DNA of 64,000 nt from Pogostemon cablin (lineage: Eukaryota > Streptophyta > Magnoliopsida > Lamiales > Lamiaceae), in the NCBI GenBank assembly GCA_023678885.1, contig CM042986.1:372001-436000 (forward strand), read 5' to 3'. Positions within the stretch are counted from its first letter, which is position 1; each line of letters starts with the position of its first letter. Under the pieces are notes generated by a model. That model had not been told where the DNA came from. It did no database searches and saw only the letters and a program-made list of their open reading frames with translations. Below, piece after piece: positions 37,113 through 48,410 of the stretch. Both the position numbers and the translations under genes were made by a program.

Positions 37113-38009
37113 TTATCTATTATGACATTGTAATTTAATTTGTGGTGTTTGACACGGTGCAGCTATTTTAATCATGCCAAAAATTTAAGTGAGATTATAA
37201 AACTTATTTAGTAAGATGAATTATTTAATAACTCAGCCATGTAATTTTTCTACATTTTTTCTTATTTAATCTATGTTTTTATTATTTAAAATGTAATAAT
37301 ATTTATTTAATTTATTTTTAATTTAAATATTATAAGTTTATAAAACGCAATAGTATTTTTAAAAAATATATATAATAATTTTTTTTAAAAAAAATTACGT
37401 TATAAATGATTTATAATGTCAAAAAATTAATCAGTATAAGATGTGATAATTTTTACACAGTTGTTTTCAAATTTATTTATGATCAAATAGACAAAATAAC
37501 AAATTGAATAATATAAAGGGTAAATTATAATTTTATTAATAAAATACTCCTTCCATCCCAAAATTTTTTACACACTTCCTTATAAATACAAAGAAAATAT
37601 GCAAAAAATTATGGGACATGTGTGCAAAAAATTCTGGGACAGATGGAGTAGTTTATAAATTACAATGTACAGTGTTGAATAAAATATCTAATTAAGAATA
37701 GCTATGGAATCTAGACTCTAGTATCAACTTTACACAGAGAGATAAAGTAATTAAGAATGCAATTAAAGTTTGGAAGACTATAGAGTTAATTTGGTATTAT
37801 CCATACATTGACCTGAAGTTAGTCATTGGTGTGTTGTCTAAATATATGTCTATAAGACTTATATGAGACTTTTACATTATTAAGAATATTTTTTTCCAAG
37901 TATAACATGATATTATTAATTGATATTTTATGAGCATACGGTTATTATCATATGTTAATATATTATACCATACAAATGTATTAAAAATTTTCAAATAAGT
38001 AATCTAATA
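37113..38009. other. AT-rich spacer with one hairpin MITE
   Basis: Nothing coding is seen. The MITE at 37547-37648 is listed separately. Confidence 0.6.
37547..37648. mobile_element. 102-bp hairpin MITE, TA target site
   Basis: CTCCTTCCATCCCAAAATTT and the opposite end AAATTCTGGGACAGATGGAG are inverted repeats; the inner parts (ACACACTTCC and ACATGTGTGC) pair less well. TA flanks both ends. Confidence 0.75.
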
Positions 38010-38014
38010 AGATT

Positions 38015-38323
38015 TGTTAAATGACCACTTTATCTAAAAGTTTAAGTTAATAGAGAGTTGAATCTTTTAATACTTAATCAGGTTACACTTTAACACGTCC
38101 CCTCATATGCAGGTGAAGAATTTTTGGCTCAAGCTTTACATGTGAAATTTTTTCATCTCAAGCTTTGCATGTGGAATTTTTTCATAAATGGGTGGCGGTG
38201 AAGTTTGAACTCTGGACCTTTGTTAAGGTGGGCTCTGATACCATTTAAATGACTACTTCATCTAAAAACTTAAGCTGATAGAGAGTTGAATCGTTTAATA
38301 CTTAATCAGGTTACACTCTAACA
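38015..38323 (-). mobile_element. TRIM (miniature LTR retrotransposon)
   Basis: Two direct terminal repeats of about 80 bp (38015-38095 and 38244-38323) end in CTAACA or TTAACA; the first starts TGTTA. Read on the minus strand, the tRNA-iMet primer site TGGTATCAGAGC (38232-38243) directly follows one repeat. The purine-rich GAGGGGACG directly precedes the other (38096-38104). AGATT (38010-38014) and AGATC (38324-38328) are a target duplication with one mismatch. The 136-base interior has no coding capacity. This layout is diagnostic of a terminal-repeat retrotransposon in miniature. Confidence 0.85.
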
Positions 38324-38384
38324 AGATCCAATCAGAAACTCAAAAATAAAATTAAATTTGGTGATTTAAACAAATTCAATAATT

Positions 38385-39600
38385 TAATATGTTTTGTTTC
38401 ATTAAATTACTCAACATATTCTTTTCTAACATTATCAAATAATGATTTTTTTAAAGTAGTGAAAAAAATGTGTATGTACAAAAAAAAAAAAAGAGGAAGT
38501 AGGAAGATAACAAGAATGAATATAGTATTATGAAAAAAGCGCGTTAATTAGAAGTTTGTAGGAAGATGGCATAAAGACTGTGGATTAATTTTTTGTAGAT
38601 TCAAAGTGTTTTGTGGAGTGTAAAGAATGAACCCACTACCAGGGGTGGGGAAAAATATCGAAAACTCGGTATACCGCGTTCGCCGTATCGAAAAATACCG
38701 AAAAATGTCGAAGTTTCAACATACCGAAATTTTCGGTACGGTATGGTTGCCGTACCGATAATTTCGGTACGGTATCGGTATTGGATATTAAAATTTTCGG
38801 TATATCGGTATACCGAAATTATTTTCAGTATTTCGATATCGGTATACCGATAACGATATACCGAAAATTTTATATTTATTTTTTAAAAATTTAATTATAC
38901 ATAATACTATATTTAAGTATATATTATATTATTAATATATTTAAATTATTTTTATTTTATTATGTATCACATTTATTCATATATATTTTTTAAAATTTAA
39001 ATAAGCTCTAATAAAAATAAATAAAAATATAATACACTTCTAAATTAAAATATAGGAGTATAAAATATAATAATAAAAAATTTATTATTTAATATATAAT
39101 TATGAATAAATTAAAAGGAACATAAGTGTCAAAGTAGAATGTTTGAGATTAGAAAATTTAATTATTTTGAAATATTTTTATATTAATTTTATTATTTTGA
39201 TTAAAATTAAATATTATTTTTCGGTATGGTTTCGGTAAATCGGTATTTTTCGATATGTTAAATTTTCGGTATGAAACGGTATGTCAATATTTCGGTATTA
39301 ATTGGTATTTATCGAAAAATTGGTATGATGTAAATTTCGGTACGGTATCGGTATCCGATTTAATTTACCGAAATTTCGGTATACCGAAAAATCGGTATAC
39401 CGAAATTTCGGTATCGTTATCGGTATGAATTTTTCCATACCGAAATTTTCGGTACGGTATCGATACGGTATCGGTATTTTCGGCATACCGATATTACCCA
39501 CCCCTACCCACTACAATTTGTGTTTCACGCCATTCGCATCACACGATGCACATTTTCTTTTAATGAGATTTCTTGCATCAACTGTCTATTAAAATTTTAA
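38385..39600. repeat. Direct-repeat copy left of the SYF1 pseudogene
   Basis: 38385-38639 plus 39507-39600 match the sequence just 3' of the SYF1 pseudogene (about 43960-44285), for example AGGAAGTAGGAAGATAACAA and TTTGTGTTTCACGCCATTCG. The two halves are separated by the hAT MITE at 38640-39506. The SYF1 pseudogene lies between the two direct copies. Confidence 0.85.
38640..39506. mobile_element. hAT-type MITE rich in GGTATACCG motifs
   Basis: Perfect 8-bp target duplications CCCACTAC (38632-38639 and 39507-39514) flank termini CAGGGGTGGG and CCCACCCCTA. Both ends are dense in GGTATACCG/CGGTATCGGTAT iterations, about 240 bp on each side and able to pair with each other. The central 400 bp is AT-rich and non-coding. 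The 8-bp duplication and GGGGTG-type termini fit non-autonomous hAT elements. Confidence 0.85.
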
Positions 39601-40255
39601 ATTTTGGAAAGTCCGGCAGTCACGCGAAATTTTTTTAAGACGTCCGATTGATAAATAAAAATACATTAAAATCACATACTTACACATAACACTGTAAACA
39701 TACACTAACAAATTGAAGCACAACATAAACAAAAGTAAAGAAAAGAAAAAGTGAGAAGCTTTGGAGGTAAAATTCAAACATTAATTAAACTCAAAATATA
39801 AAACTCAATGAGACATTTAAATAAATTATAAAAAATAAGTGATTTAATACTAATATATTTTTTAAAATCTTATTTTAGCATATAATAGGTAGTTTTTGGG
39901 TGTTACACCGTAAAATTATTAATGAGTTAGTAAAATTACAAATAAATTCTAGATTTATGAAAAAGTGTAATCATGAATTCAAATTTATGTGTTTGGGTTT
40001 AGAACATACGATATCTCAATGAAACGTTTATCAAAATTATTGTTCCAGACTGCTCCGCTCATATGTATTTGGCTATAGAAGCCCATTAGTGGAATTATAA
40101 CATGTACATATTGAATGCCCATTAAAAAAATTGGATATAAATTATTGTTCATCTTCTTCGTATTGCCGCCAATCTCCAGTGTCGCGGACAGCGACAGCGT
40201 TAGAGCAGAAGGGAAAGAAGTTCTGATAATCGGATTTTTTTTTTCAAAATCAAGG
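39601..40255 (+). other. Spacer and 5' flank of the SYF1 pseudogene
   Basis: AT-rich sequence; a GCCCA motif at 40081 and a leader-like stretch precede the former start codon. An open frame in phase with SYF1 begins at 40115, but similarity to SYF1 starts only at MAIAQEFYPSEEDYLYEEE (40256). Confidence 0.5.
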
Positions 40256-43200
40256 ATGGCGATTGCTCAAGAGTTTTATCCAAGCGAAGAGGATTATTTG
40301 TACGAGGAGGAAGCCTTGAGGAACCCTAATAATTTGAAGTTGTGGTGGCGATACCTAACTGCCCGAAGTGATGCCACGTTCATGAAACGATCGATTATTT
40401 ACGAGCGTGCTCTCAGTCTCAAAGCTCTGCCGGGAAGCTACAAGTTATGGCACGCTTACCTCCGCGAACGCCTCGAAATTGTGAGGAACTTGCCCATTAC
40501 TCACCCCCAGTATCAAACCCTTAACAACACTTTCGAACGAGCTCTCGCTACGATGCACAAGATGCCGCGAATTTGAATCATGTATCTGCAGTCACTGACA
40601 CAGCAGAATCTCGTTAGCAAGACAAGGCACACTTTTGATCGGGCATTGTGCGCTCTCTCAGTTACTCAGCATGATCGAATTTGGGAATATTATTTGGTCT
40701 TTGTGTCGCAGAAGGGGGTTCCGATTGAGACCTCGTTGAGAGTGTGTAGGAGGTATTTGAAGTATGACCCTAGTCACATTGAGGATTTTATTATTGACTT
40801 CTTGATTAATTCGGAGTTGTGGCAGGAGGCCGTGGAGAGCCTGGCTGGGGTTTTGAATGATGACCGGTTTTACTCTGTAAAGGGGAAGACGAAGCACAGA
40901 TTGTGGTTGGAATTGTGTGATATTTTGACCCTATATGCCAGTGAGATATCAGGATTGAATGTTGATGCCATAATTAGAAGCGGAATTCGCAAGTTCACAG
41001 ACGAGGTTAGGAGGCTGTGGACATCGTTGGCCGATTATTACATACGGACAGGTTTGCTTGAGAAAGCCAGGGATATTTTTGAGGAAGGGATGACAACAGT
41101 AATTACAGTGAGAGAATTCAGTGTCATATTTGATGCGTATTCTCAGTTTGAGGAGAGTATGCTGTCTATCAAAATGGAAAGCATGGATGATAGTGATGAA
41201 GAGGATGATGAGGAACTCGGAGAGGAGTCGGAAGAGGATGATCGGTTGGATATTGAGAAGTTGCGTAAGAGGATTGACAAGTTTTGGATGAAGGATGACA
41301 AGGATGTGGATTTGAGGTTGGCAAGGTTGGAATATCTGATGGATAGGAGGCCTGAAATGGCTAACAGTGTGCTTTTGAGACATAACCCTCACAATGTAGA
41401 GCAGTGGCACAGAAGAGTTGAGCTTTTCGAAGGGAACCCAACAAAACAAATTTTAACTTACACAGAAGCTGTGAGGACAATGGATCCTATGAAGGCTGTG
41501 GGGAAACCTCATACTTTGTGGGTTGCATTGGCTTATATGAGAGCCACAAAGATGTCTCTAATGCCCGGGTGATATTAGATAAAGCAGTGCAGGTGAACTA
41601 TAAGACGTTGGACCATCTAGCCAGTGTCTGGTGTGAATGGGCTGAGATGGAGCTCAGGCACAAAAATGTCAAGGGTGCTCTGGAACTGATGCACCGCGCT
41701 ACTGCAGAGCCGTCAGCTGAGGTTAAGAGGACAGGTATATTTTCATTACTTAGTGTTTGATTGTTTGATTGTGTAGATTAATACTGATGAAATTATGTTC
41801 TTGTCCTGCTTGAACTTGTAACTTGATTTCCTGCTTGAACGTGTAAATTGATTTCTTATCTTTTTTAGTGGCTGCTGATGGCAATGAACTGGTGCAAATG
41901 AAGCTTCATAAATCCCTCACGCTTTGGACATTTTATGTCGATTTGGAGGAAAGCCTGGGAAGCTTGGAATCTACTAGAACAGTTTATGAGAGAATACTGG
42001 ACTTGAGAATAGCCACCCCCCAAATCATAATAAATTACGCAATGCTTTTGGAAGTAAGTAGGTTTCTATTCTCTCTCGTGTCCTTTATTATCCCTGTTTG
42101 GTTACACTAAATTAGTTTGCTTGTACCATTTATCCAGGATAACAAGTACTTTGAAGATTCTTTTAGTGTCTATGAGAGAGGAATCAAGATCTTCAAGTAC
42201 CCGCATGTAAAGGATATATGGGTCACTTATCTCTCCAAGTTTGTTAAGAGATATGGGAAATCAAAGTTAGAACGAGCTCGGGAATTATTTTAAAATGCAG
42301 TTAAAGCGGTATGTTAGTTTTTTTATGCTACTTTCTTGAATTGTAATCGTATATTCTGAATTGGAGACCTATAGGTTATTTTCTCTGCTCTTAGAATTTT
42401 TATTTAATTTTTCTGTTCTTCTAACCATCTCTCTTGAATAAGGATCTAAATAGTAATCCCTTCGTCCCGTTTCAATGTTTAAGTTTGCTTTTTGCACGTT
42501 GATTAAGGAGTATAATATTTTAATAGATAGTGGGTGGAAAGATATACTCATATTTAATGTAAAGTGGGTAGGTGTATTAGTGTTGGATGGTATATTAATT
42601 GTTTTAGGTGGATCCCATATTCCAAAAAGAAAAACGTAAACGTAAACATTTAAATGGGACGGAGGGAGTATATGTAGGGGTGCTTGTGTTTAAGTTGGAT
42701 TGACCACAGACTATAAGGAAATTCTCTATTATCTTACTGTTGAGGAAAGAAAAATCTTTTTGAAAAATGGTCCTCATTCAACCTTAAGTTGACACCTAGC
42801 ATAGAAGCTTTGAAATGTCAGTTTCGTGCTTTGATGAAAACTCGACGACATTATTATTGTATGACACTACTATTCTGTTATGTACAGCATGTTGATTTAA
42901 TATTTAAGATTTGACCGGATGTTAATTTGTGCTCTAGCATATGTTATCAAGAGCTGTACTTTGAATCATAAACACAGTGATGTTTTGTCCACTCATTTTC
43001 AATTTATATTATTCAAGATGATCACTAATATCGTCTCTCCCTTTGATTAGGCCCCTGCAGATGCTGCGAAACCTATTTTTCTTCAATATGCTAAGCTTGA
43101 GGAAGACTACGGTCTGGCTAAAAGAGCGATGGAGGTGTATGATCAGGCAACAAAGGCCGTCCCACCCAATGAGAAATTGGGCATGTATGAGATATACATT

Positions 43201-43936
43201 GCTCGGGCAGCTGAAATATTTGGTGTCCCAAAAACAAGACAGATTTTTGAGCAAGCAATTGAGTCGGGTCTTCCAGATAAGGATGTGAAAATCATGTGCT
43301 TGAAGTATGCTGAACTTGAGAGCCCGGTTGAACTTGATTGTAGTCGTGCTTTGTGTAAGCATGCTTCTCAGTTTGCTGACCCACGAACTAACCCTGAATT
43401 CTGGAACAAATGGCACGACTTCGAGGTGCAGCATGGAAACGAAGATACCTTCCGAGAGATGCTCCAAGTGAAGAGAAGCGTCTCTGCTAGTTATAGCCAG
43501 GTATTCATTTACTGTCTCTCTGCGTTTGTGAACATATTCCATATTTTTCTAATCTCTCCAGAGGCACTTTATTTTGCCGGAGTACTTGATGCAAAAGGAT
43601 GTTGTCAAGAAGGCTGGTGTTGCTGATGCTGTCCTGGAAAGGCAATTAGCCAATGACACCACATGGAAAGAAACAGGTAGAAGGTTAGGATTTGTGAGCG
43701 CTGGAATGCAACAAAATGGAGTAGAGACAAGTGCAAATAGAGAGGACATCGAACTTCCAGAGGATAGTGAGTCAGACAAGGTTGAGATAGCCCAAAAAGA
43801 AGTCCCAGCATCTGTATTCGGAGGTTTGATACGGAAAAGGGACGAAGAAGACAAGGGAGGTAATGAATCGAATGCTAAACAAAGCAAAGAAGACCAAGGC
43901 AATTTAGAGCGATTTAAAAAGAGACGAGGCGCTTAG
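40256..43936 (+). pseudogene. SYF1: Pre-mRNA-splicing factor SYF1 pseudogene
   Basis: SYF1 (XAB2 family) is a HAT-repeat scaffold of the Prp19-associated spliceosome complex. Five exons are recognisable with GT..AG borders: 40256-41734, 41869-42053, 42138-42308, 43051-43500 and 43562-43936. The whole length is present, about 887 residues against roughly 917 in Arabidopsis, with an acidic stretch near 41190-41250 and the C-terminal VPASVFGGLIRKR. Three lesions break it: TGA at 40574-40576 where the family has Trp (after HKMPRI), a 4-base deletion at about 41532 that shifts the frame and leads to a stop at 41570, and TAA at 42291-42293 where the family has an acidic residue. Introns are kept, so it is a duplicated rather than a processed copy. 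A C-terminal fragment from 43051 could still be open, but expression as SYF1 is not possible. Confidence 0.93.
42456..42668. mobile_element. MITE in an intron of the SYF1 pseudogene
   Basis: It has CCCTTCGTCCCG near the left end and ATGGGACGGAGGGAG at the right end, with TA on both sides. It belongs to the same terminus family as the other TA-flanked MITEs in the window and lies inside the 742-base intron before exon 4. Confidence 0.65.
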
Positions 43937-43959
43937 ATTGCTCCAGCTTTCGCTCTGAA

Positions 43960-44285
43960 TGTTTCATTATATTATTCCTTTTTTATTTTTTTTTACCATG
44001 ATCAAATAGTGATTTTTTAAATTAGTGAAAAAAAAAGTGTGTGCGTGTAGAAAAAAAAAAAGGAAGTAGGATGATAACAAGAATGAATATCTATTACTCC
44101 GTGAAATTAGAAGTTTGTAGAAAGATGGCATAATGATTGTGGATTAATTTGTTGTAGATTCGGAGTGTTGTGTGGAGCACTACAATTTGTGTTTCACGCC
44201 ATTCGCACCACATGAGACACCTTTTCTTTTAATTACTAGAGATTTCTTGCATTAACTATCCATCAAAATTTAAAATTAAGGACAG
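43960..44285. repeat. Direct-repeat copy right of the SYF1 pseudogene
   Basis: It matches 38385-38639 plus 39507-39600. It starts 24 bases after the SYF1 stop, so it is the natural 3' flank of this locus. It lacks the hAT MITE found in the left copy. Confidence 0.85.
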
Positions 44286-44879
44286 CTTATATTATTTGTG
44301 AGGAGGCCCATTTCTGGGCCCAAAATAATAAGAGCCCAAATTAGAGTTAGTGAGTAGTTTGGTCATTAGGTTAAGGAAGTAGAGAGAGATTAGAGAAGCA
44401 TATTTTGGTTGGCGATAGATAAAATCCATCATTGTTAGTTAAATGATGAAAAAATATGGCTACTGCAGTCAAGTGTCATCGTTCTATCTGTTTGATTCCT
44501 TTTGTATGTTGTGAATGTATAGTTGAAGGATTTGGTGGAAAAATGTGTGTATTACGCACGTGGTAACGTACGTGGGTTATACAATTGATAATTGAAGAAA
44601 ATAATAAATAAATAAATAAATAAATAAGAAAACATTTGAAATTATTTTCATCATCAAATAGCAAACGCGGCGCCCACTCGATAACTTAACTTTTAAGCCT
44701 TGAAATTTGAACCCAAAGCGAAGGGCATTCCCGTCATTCACCGGTTCCAATTCGATATCACAAATTCACCATTCAGGCATCTCCCTTCCCCCAACTTCAC
44801 ACTGAAAAATTCCTCCGATTTGATCTGCTGAGTTTCCCTATTTTTGTGCTTGAGCGATTGAGAAAGAACAACAAGAATA
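44286..44879 (+). promoter_or_regulatory. Promoter region of the LRAT-domain gene
   Basis: GGCCCA (44305-44310), TGGGCC (44315-44320) and GAGCCCA (about 44333) form a site II cluster about 560 bases upstream of the ATG. An (AATA)n tract lies at 44603-44626. The 5' UTR probably includes the sequence after 44760. Function is inferred from motifs and position. Confidence 0.5.
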
Positions 44880-46482
44880 ATGGGGCTTCTCTCAAATAGG
44901 TCGATAGCCCTAGTTCTCTGTCGAATGTATCTTTTGTTTTATTTCAGTTTCTGATTGTAGGTTGGGCTGATATTATCTCTTTTCTTTATCTGTGATGTGA
45001 ATTTAAACGCGAAGAATCGAAAGGAGCAGCCTCAAACCAGGGGATCACATTTATTCATGGCGCACTGCTTATATCTATGCTCATCACGGTTAGCTATTCT
45101 CATCTAAATCTATTCAACTTTCTCTTAATTGAGTTACAGTAGAGTAGAGTAATTGTTGTGGGCTTCTTATGGTTGTTTGTTGTTCTGTAAGATTTTGAAT
45201 GTTTACTTGTTTAATTTGCTTCTCAGGTAAATCTCGAAATCATTTCCAGCTGTTAGACATAGACAAAGATTTGGTGTTTAATTAGTAGGTTTGACTTTGG
45301 AGTTGGGGGAAAATCAATTTGCTTATTTTTCTCCGAGAAATGTTGTTTGTGTATCTTAAAAGGCTCCTTTTTGTTTTCCTCCCAACAAATTTTGCTGCAA
45401 TTTTGTCTGACAAAATAGTTTTTAATTTTAAATTTGCATTGTCATTCTTCAAGAAAATGTTATGATAATCCTGAGATAAACAAGACAATGAATATTTTTG
45501 GGTTTGGGGGAAAATCAATTTGCTTATTTTTCTCCGAGAAATGTTGTTTGTGTATCTTAAAAGGCTCCTTTTTGTTTTCCTCCCAACAAATTTTGCTGCA
45601 ATTTTGTCTGACAAAATAGTTTTTAATTTTAAATTTGCATTATCATTCTTCAAGAAAATGTTATGATAATCCTGAGATAAACAAGACAATGAATATTTGC
45701 GTCAATAATAGTGTTCTCATAATAAGAAAAGATAAAATAACCTCTTTATATTACTGTTGCTACAAAGCCATACTTAGAATTTTGTTTGGTTGAGTACAGG
45801 CATCTATGTAGGTGACGATAAAGTCATTCATTTCACCAGGCGTGGCCAAGAAGTGGGTACTGGTACTGTGCTAGATCTTCTCCTGGTAAGCTCAGGACCT
45901 ACGCGTTCTCATATACCATGTTCCACCTGTGTCCCAACTCACGCCGCACACGGGGTGGTGTCTTCATGTCTGGACTGCTTCCTCGCTGGTGGTATTTTGT
46001 ACCGATTTGAATATGCTGTCAGCCCTGCTCTTTTCCTTGCAAAAGCACGTGGAGGAACTTGTACACTAGCCGTCACGGACCATGATGAAGATGTGGTTCA
46101 TCGAGCCAAGTACCTCCTCAACAATGGCTTTGGGTGCTATAATGTGTTTAAGAACAACTGTGAAGACTTTGCTATATACTGCAAAACAGGATTACTTGTG
46201 CTGAACCAGTATACGGCAGGACAAAGCGGACAAGCTGTGTCTATCATAGGTGGACCTTTTGCAGCTGTTTTATCTACACCACTGCGCCTCGTCACCACTA
46301 ACGTTTATGGGATGGCTGCCACGGCTGTTGGGGTTTATTGTGCTGGACGCTATGCTGGGGATATTGGTGTGAGGCCTGATGCAGTGAAGGTTCCTGTTGA
46401 GGATCTTACGAGACGGCTAGCAACTGGTATGCTTCAAGTCCTTGAACCAGGTGTCTCTGCTTTACCAGCTCTTGCTAATTAG
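44880..46482 (+). CDS. LRAT/NC-domain protein, LEAD-SENSITIVE1-like
   Basis: Three exons (44880-44899, 45015-45088 and 45800-46482) join in frame to 777 bases, 258 residues. The protein starts MGLLSNR, then ERSSLKPGDHIYSWRTAYIY and HHGIYVGDDKVIHF, with the conserved His pair at about residues 30-31. It continues with Cys-rich SSCLDCFLAGG and then KNNCEDFAIYCKTG, whose Cys (about 152) is in the position of the LRAT/NlpC-P60 family nucleophile. A Gly/Ala-rich, possibly membrane-associated C-terminal part follows. The family has a thiol-acyltransferase or hydrolase fold; the best-known plant member is linked to lead tolerance, but a reaction for this protein is not established. The first two introns hold no coding sequence, and intron 2 contains a 201-bp tandem duplication. 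The reading frame is intact. Confidence 0.9.
45303..45698. repeat. 201-bp tandem duplication in intron 2
   Basis: Two nearly identical copies (about 45303-45497 and 45504-45698) have period 201. By eye they differ at one inner base (GCATTGTC against GCATTATC) and at the edges. They lie between exons 2 and 3 of the LRAT-domain gene. Confidence 0.9.
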
Positions 46483-46789
46483 CCGCTGTGTTGTATTTTC
46501 ATTAGATATGAGAATGTATGCATGGATAACATATGCAATATTATCTTGATCTCTGGTTATATTATGACTTTTGAATACTAAGTCACTTAATGTTGTGCCT
46601 TGGTTTATTCATTGAGCTTGATATGTATGTCTCCAGACACTAAGATGAATCAGTTGGATGGATGTAAAATAATTTATCATACAAAGTGAATTTCTTTTAT
46701 GTAAAACAATGATAATTTATGCTCATCTGACATCACTGATAAAACAAACTTCTTCAAATTACATAATACTCCGCGTTATTATTTTGATC
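46483..46789 (+). other. 3' flank of the LRAT-domain gene
   Basis: Likely 3' UTR and terminator region up to the hAT MITE. No further feature is seen. Confidence 0.5.
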
Positions 46790-46797
46790 ATATATTT

Positions 46798-47288
46798 TAG
46801 GCAGACCCGCGGGTACCCACCCGGCCCGCACGATATGGGCCGGCCAGACCCGCCCCGGACCCATTTTGAAATGGTCCGGGCCCGGACGGGCCCGGGTATT
46901 ATCTTAGATAGGGGTACTAATCCCGGCCCGTACAAAAAAATATTATATTTTTTATTTTAATAATCATTAAAAATTTTAATAATTTCTTTTATGATTATTA
47001 TTGTTATTTATATTTTATTTTTATTTTTTTATATAATTATTATTTGAAATTATGGAAAATGATGAAGTAAGATAGTTAGTGATTTATGGTGACATAAAAT
47101 TAAAAAATAAAAAAATAAATTAAAAAATATAAAAAAATAAAAAAGGAGAGCATGGTGAACCCGCCCCATTTGGGTTTGGATCTAGGACTATAAAATAAGG
47201 CCCGTGCGGATATGAGACGGGCACTTTTAAAACGGATCGGGTCCGGGTAGTTGGTTACCCACTCCAAACCCGATCTGTTGACATCCTA
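46798..47288. mobile_element. GC-rich-ended hAT-type MITE
   Basis: A perfect 8-bp target duplication, ATATATTT (46790-46797 and 47289-47296), flanks an element starting TAGGCAGACCCGCGGGTACC and ending TTGACATCCTA. Both ends are strings of GGCCCG/CGGGCC-type motifs that can pair. The middle is AT-rich and non-coding. It shares its layout (8-bp duplication, short TAG-like tips, iterated palindromic ends) with the element at 38640-39506, but not its motif. Confidence 0.8.
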
Positions 47289-47296
47289 ATATATTT

Positions 47297-48240
47297 ATAT
47301 GTGGATAAGTTTTTGATGCTTCATCAACAATAAAAGATGGAATTTTTTATGTATATGTCGGAGAATATGTGCCCACTCTGTGTAATAACATAATAATTAT
47401 ATAAATGAGTTACAGTTTATTTATTACTCCTATTTTTTAAAATAAACTTGAATCTCATAAATATTTTAGGGGTAATATTATTTTAAGATGAAAAGATGTC
47501 GGACTATAGTGGCCATGATGATTGGTGGCTTGCCTTTGTCTACCGTGATAAAGATACCGATTTATTTATTTTTTTTTAAATATTAGAATTTAGACTACAT
47601 GCATTTCATTACTCTAAATAAGAATAATTTACATTGCATATTATGCATGTCATTATTAGAATTTAGACGCCAATTGAGCATATCACTATTCTAAGAAAAA
47701 CACTTGTATGGAATGGATAAAAAATATAATATTATTATCACTTTCACCATAAAATGTTATTACTCTCGTTATAAAATATTACATTTTTTTATTTATACTA
47801 TAAATTGTTCATTAAATAGTTTACTGCATCATTATCATTTTTCATCAATTGAGTATCACTTTTTTCCTAATAATGTTATCACTTTTTATCCGTCTCACAT
47901 AAGGGCTCTCACACAAGACTTACCTCCATTCCAAACTCACATAAGGACTGTCACACAAGACTTACCCCTAATCCAAACATATATTGTCGAATAATAATAT
48001 AATATTAAAAAAATAATATAATAATATTCACAATTTTTAAGTGACTAAATAATTGAAAATTCACGATAATTGAGTTTTTCGTACACGTCCATAAAGAAAG
48101 ACTACACCATATTAAATATTTTACTTTTATTCTTTTTTTTTTTTTTTTGAATTATAAGACAAGATGTGCATGATATATTCTAATAGGAGATCATCTAGTC
48201 CAGTAAATATTAGCGTACAAACTCCTAGTCCAAAAAACAA
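47297..48240. other. AT-rich spacer with a dispersed repeat
   Basis: 47715-47970 is copy 3 of the dispersed repeat seen at 16068-16285 ('atcacttt..ataaaatgttatta', 'tatttatactataaattgttcat', 'CTCTCACACAAG'). A T-tract lies at 48132-48148. No gene is seen. Confidence 0.5.
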
Positions 48241-48410
48241 TTGACGATGGATGGTAGAAGGGGGTACGAGATTAGGTCAGATAATCCGTTGGGATTTGGG
48301 GGAAGAAGTCGCAGAAGAGGAGGATGCCCGTCGACCAGATCCGGCGAACGGTGTGGTGGTTTCGCTGGAGCAGCAGGAGGTATGAGAGAGCTATTAAAAA
48401 GGAAATGAGG
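48241..48410 (+). other. GC-rich patch with a 53-codon ORF, uncertain
   Basis: An ATG at 48246 opens a frame to a TGA at 48408, rich in Arg and Gly (GFGGRSRRRGG) and ending in LLKRK. The composition differs sharply from the flanks. The sequence may be a fragment of a gene or transposon ORF. I recognise no family and do not claim it is expressed. Confidence 0.15.

Noticed and set aside
38640..39506. Regular short repeats that might suggest a CRISPR-like array
   Set aside because: The repeats are overlapping palindromes without spacers, inside a hAT-type MITE with an 8-bp target duplication; this is plant DNA.
40949..41449. 166-codon minus-strand frame
   Set aside because: Antisense shadow of SYF1 exon 1.
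45282..45689. 135-codon minus-strand frame with an internal protein repeat
   Set aside because: The repeat comes from the 201-bp tandem duplication inside intron 2 of the LRAT-domain gene. The translation resembles no protein.
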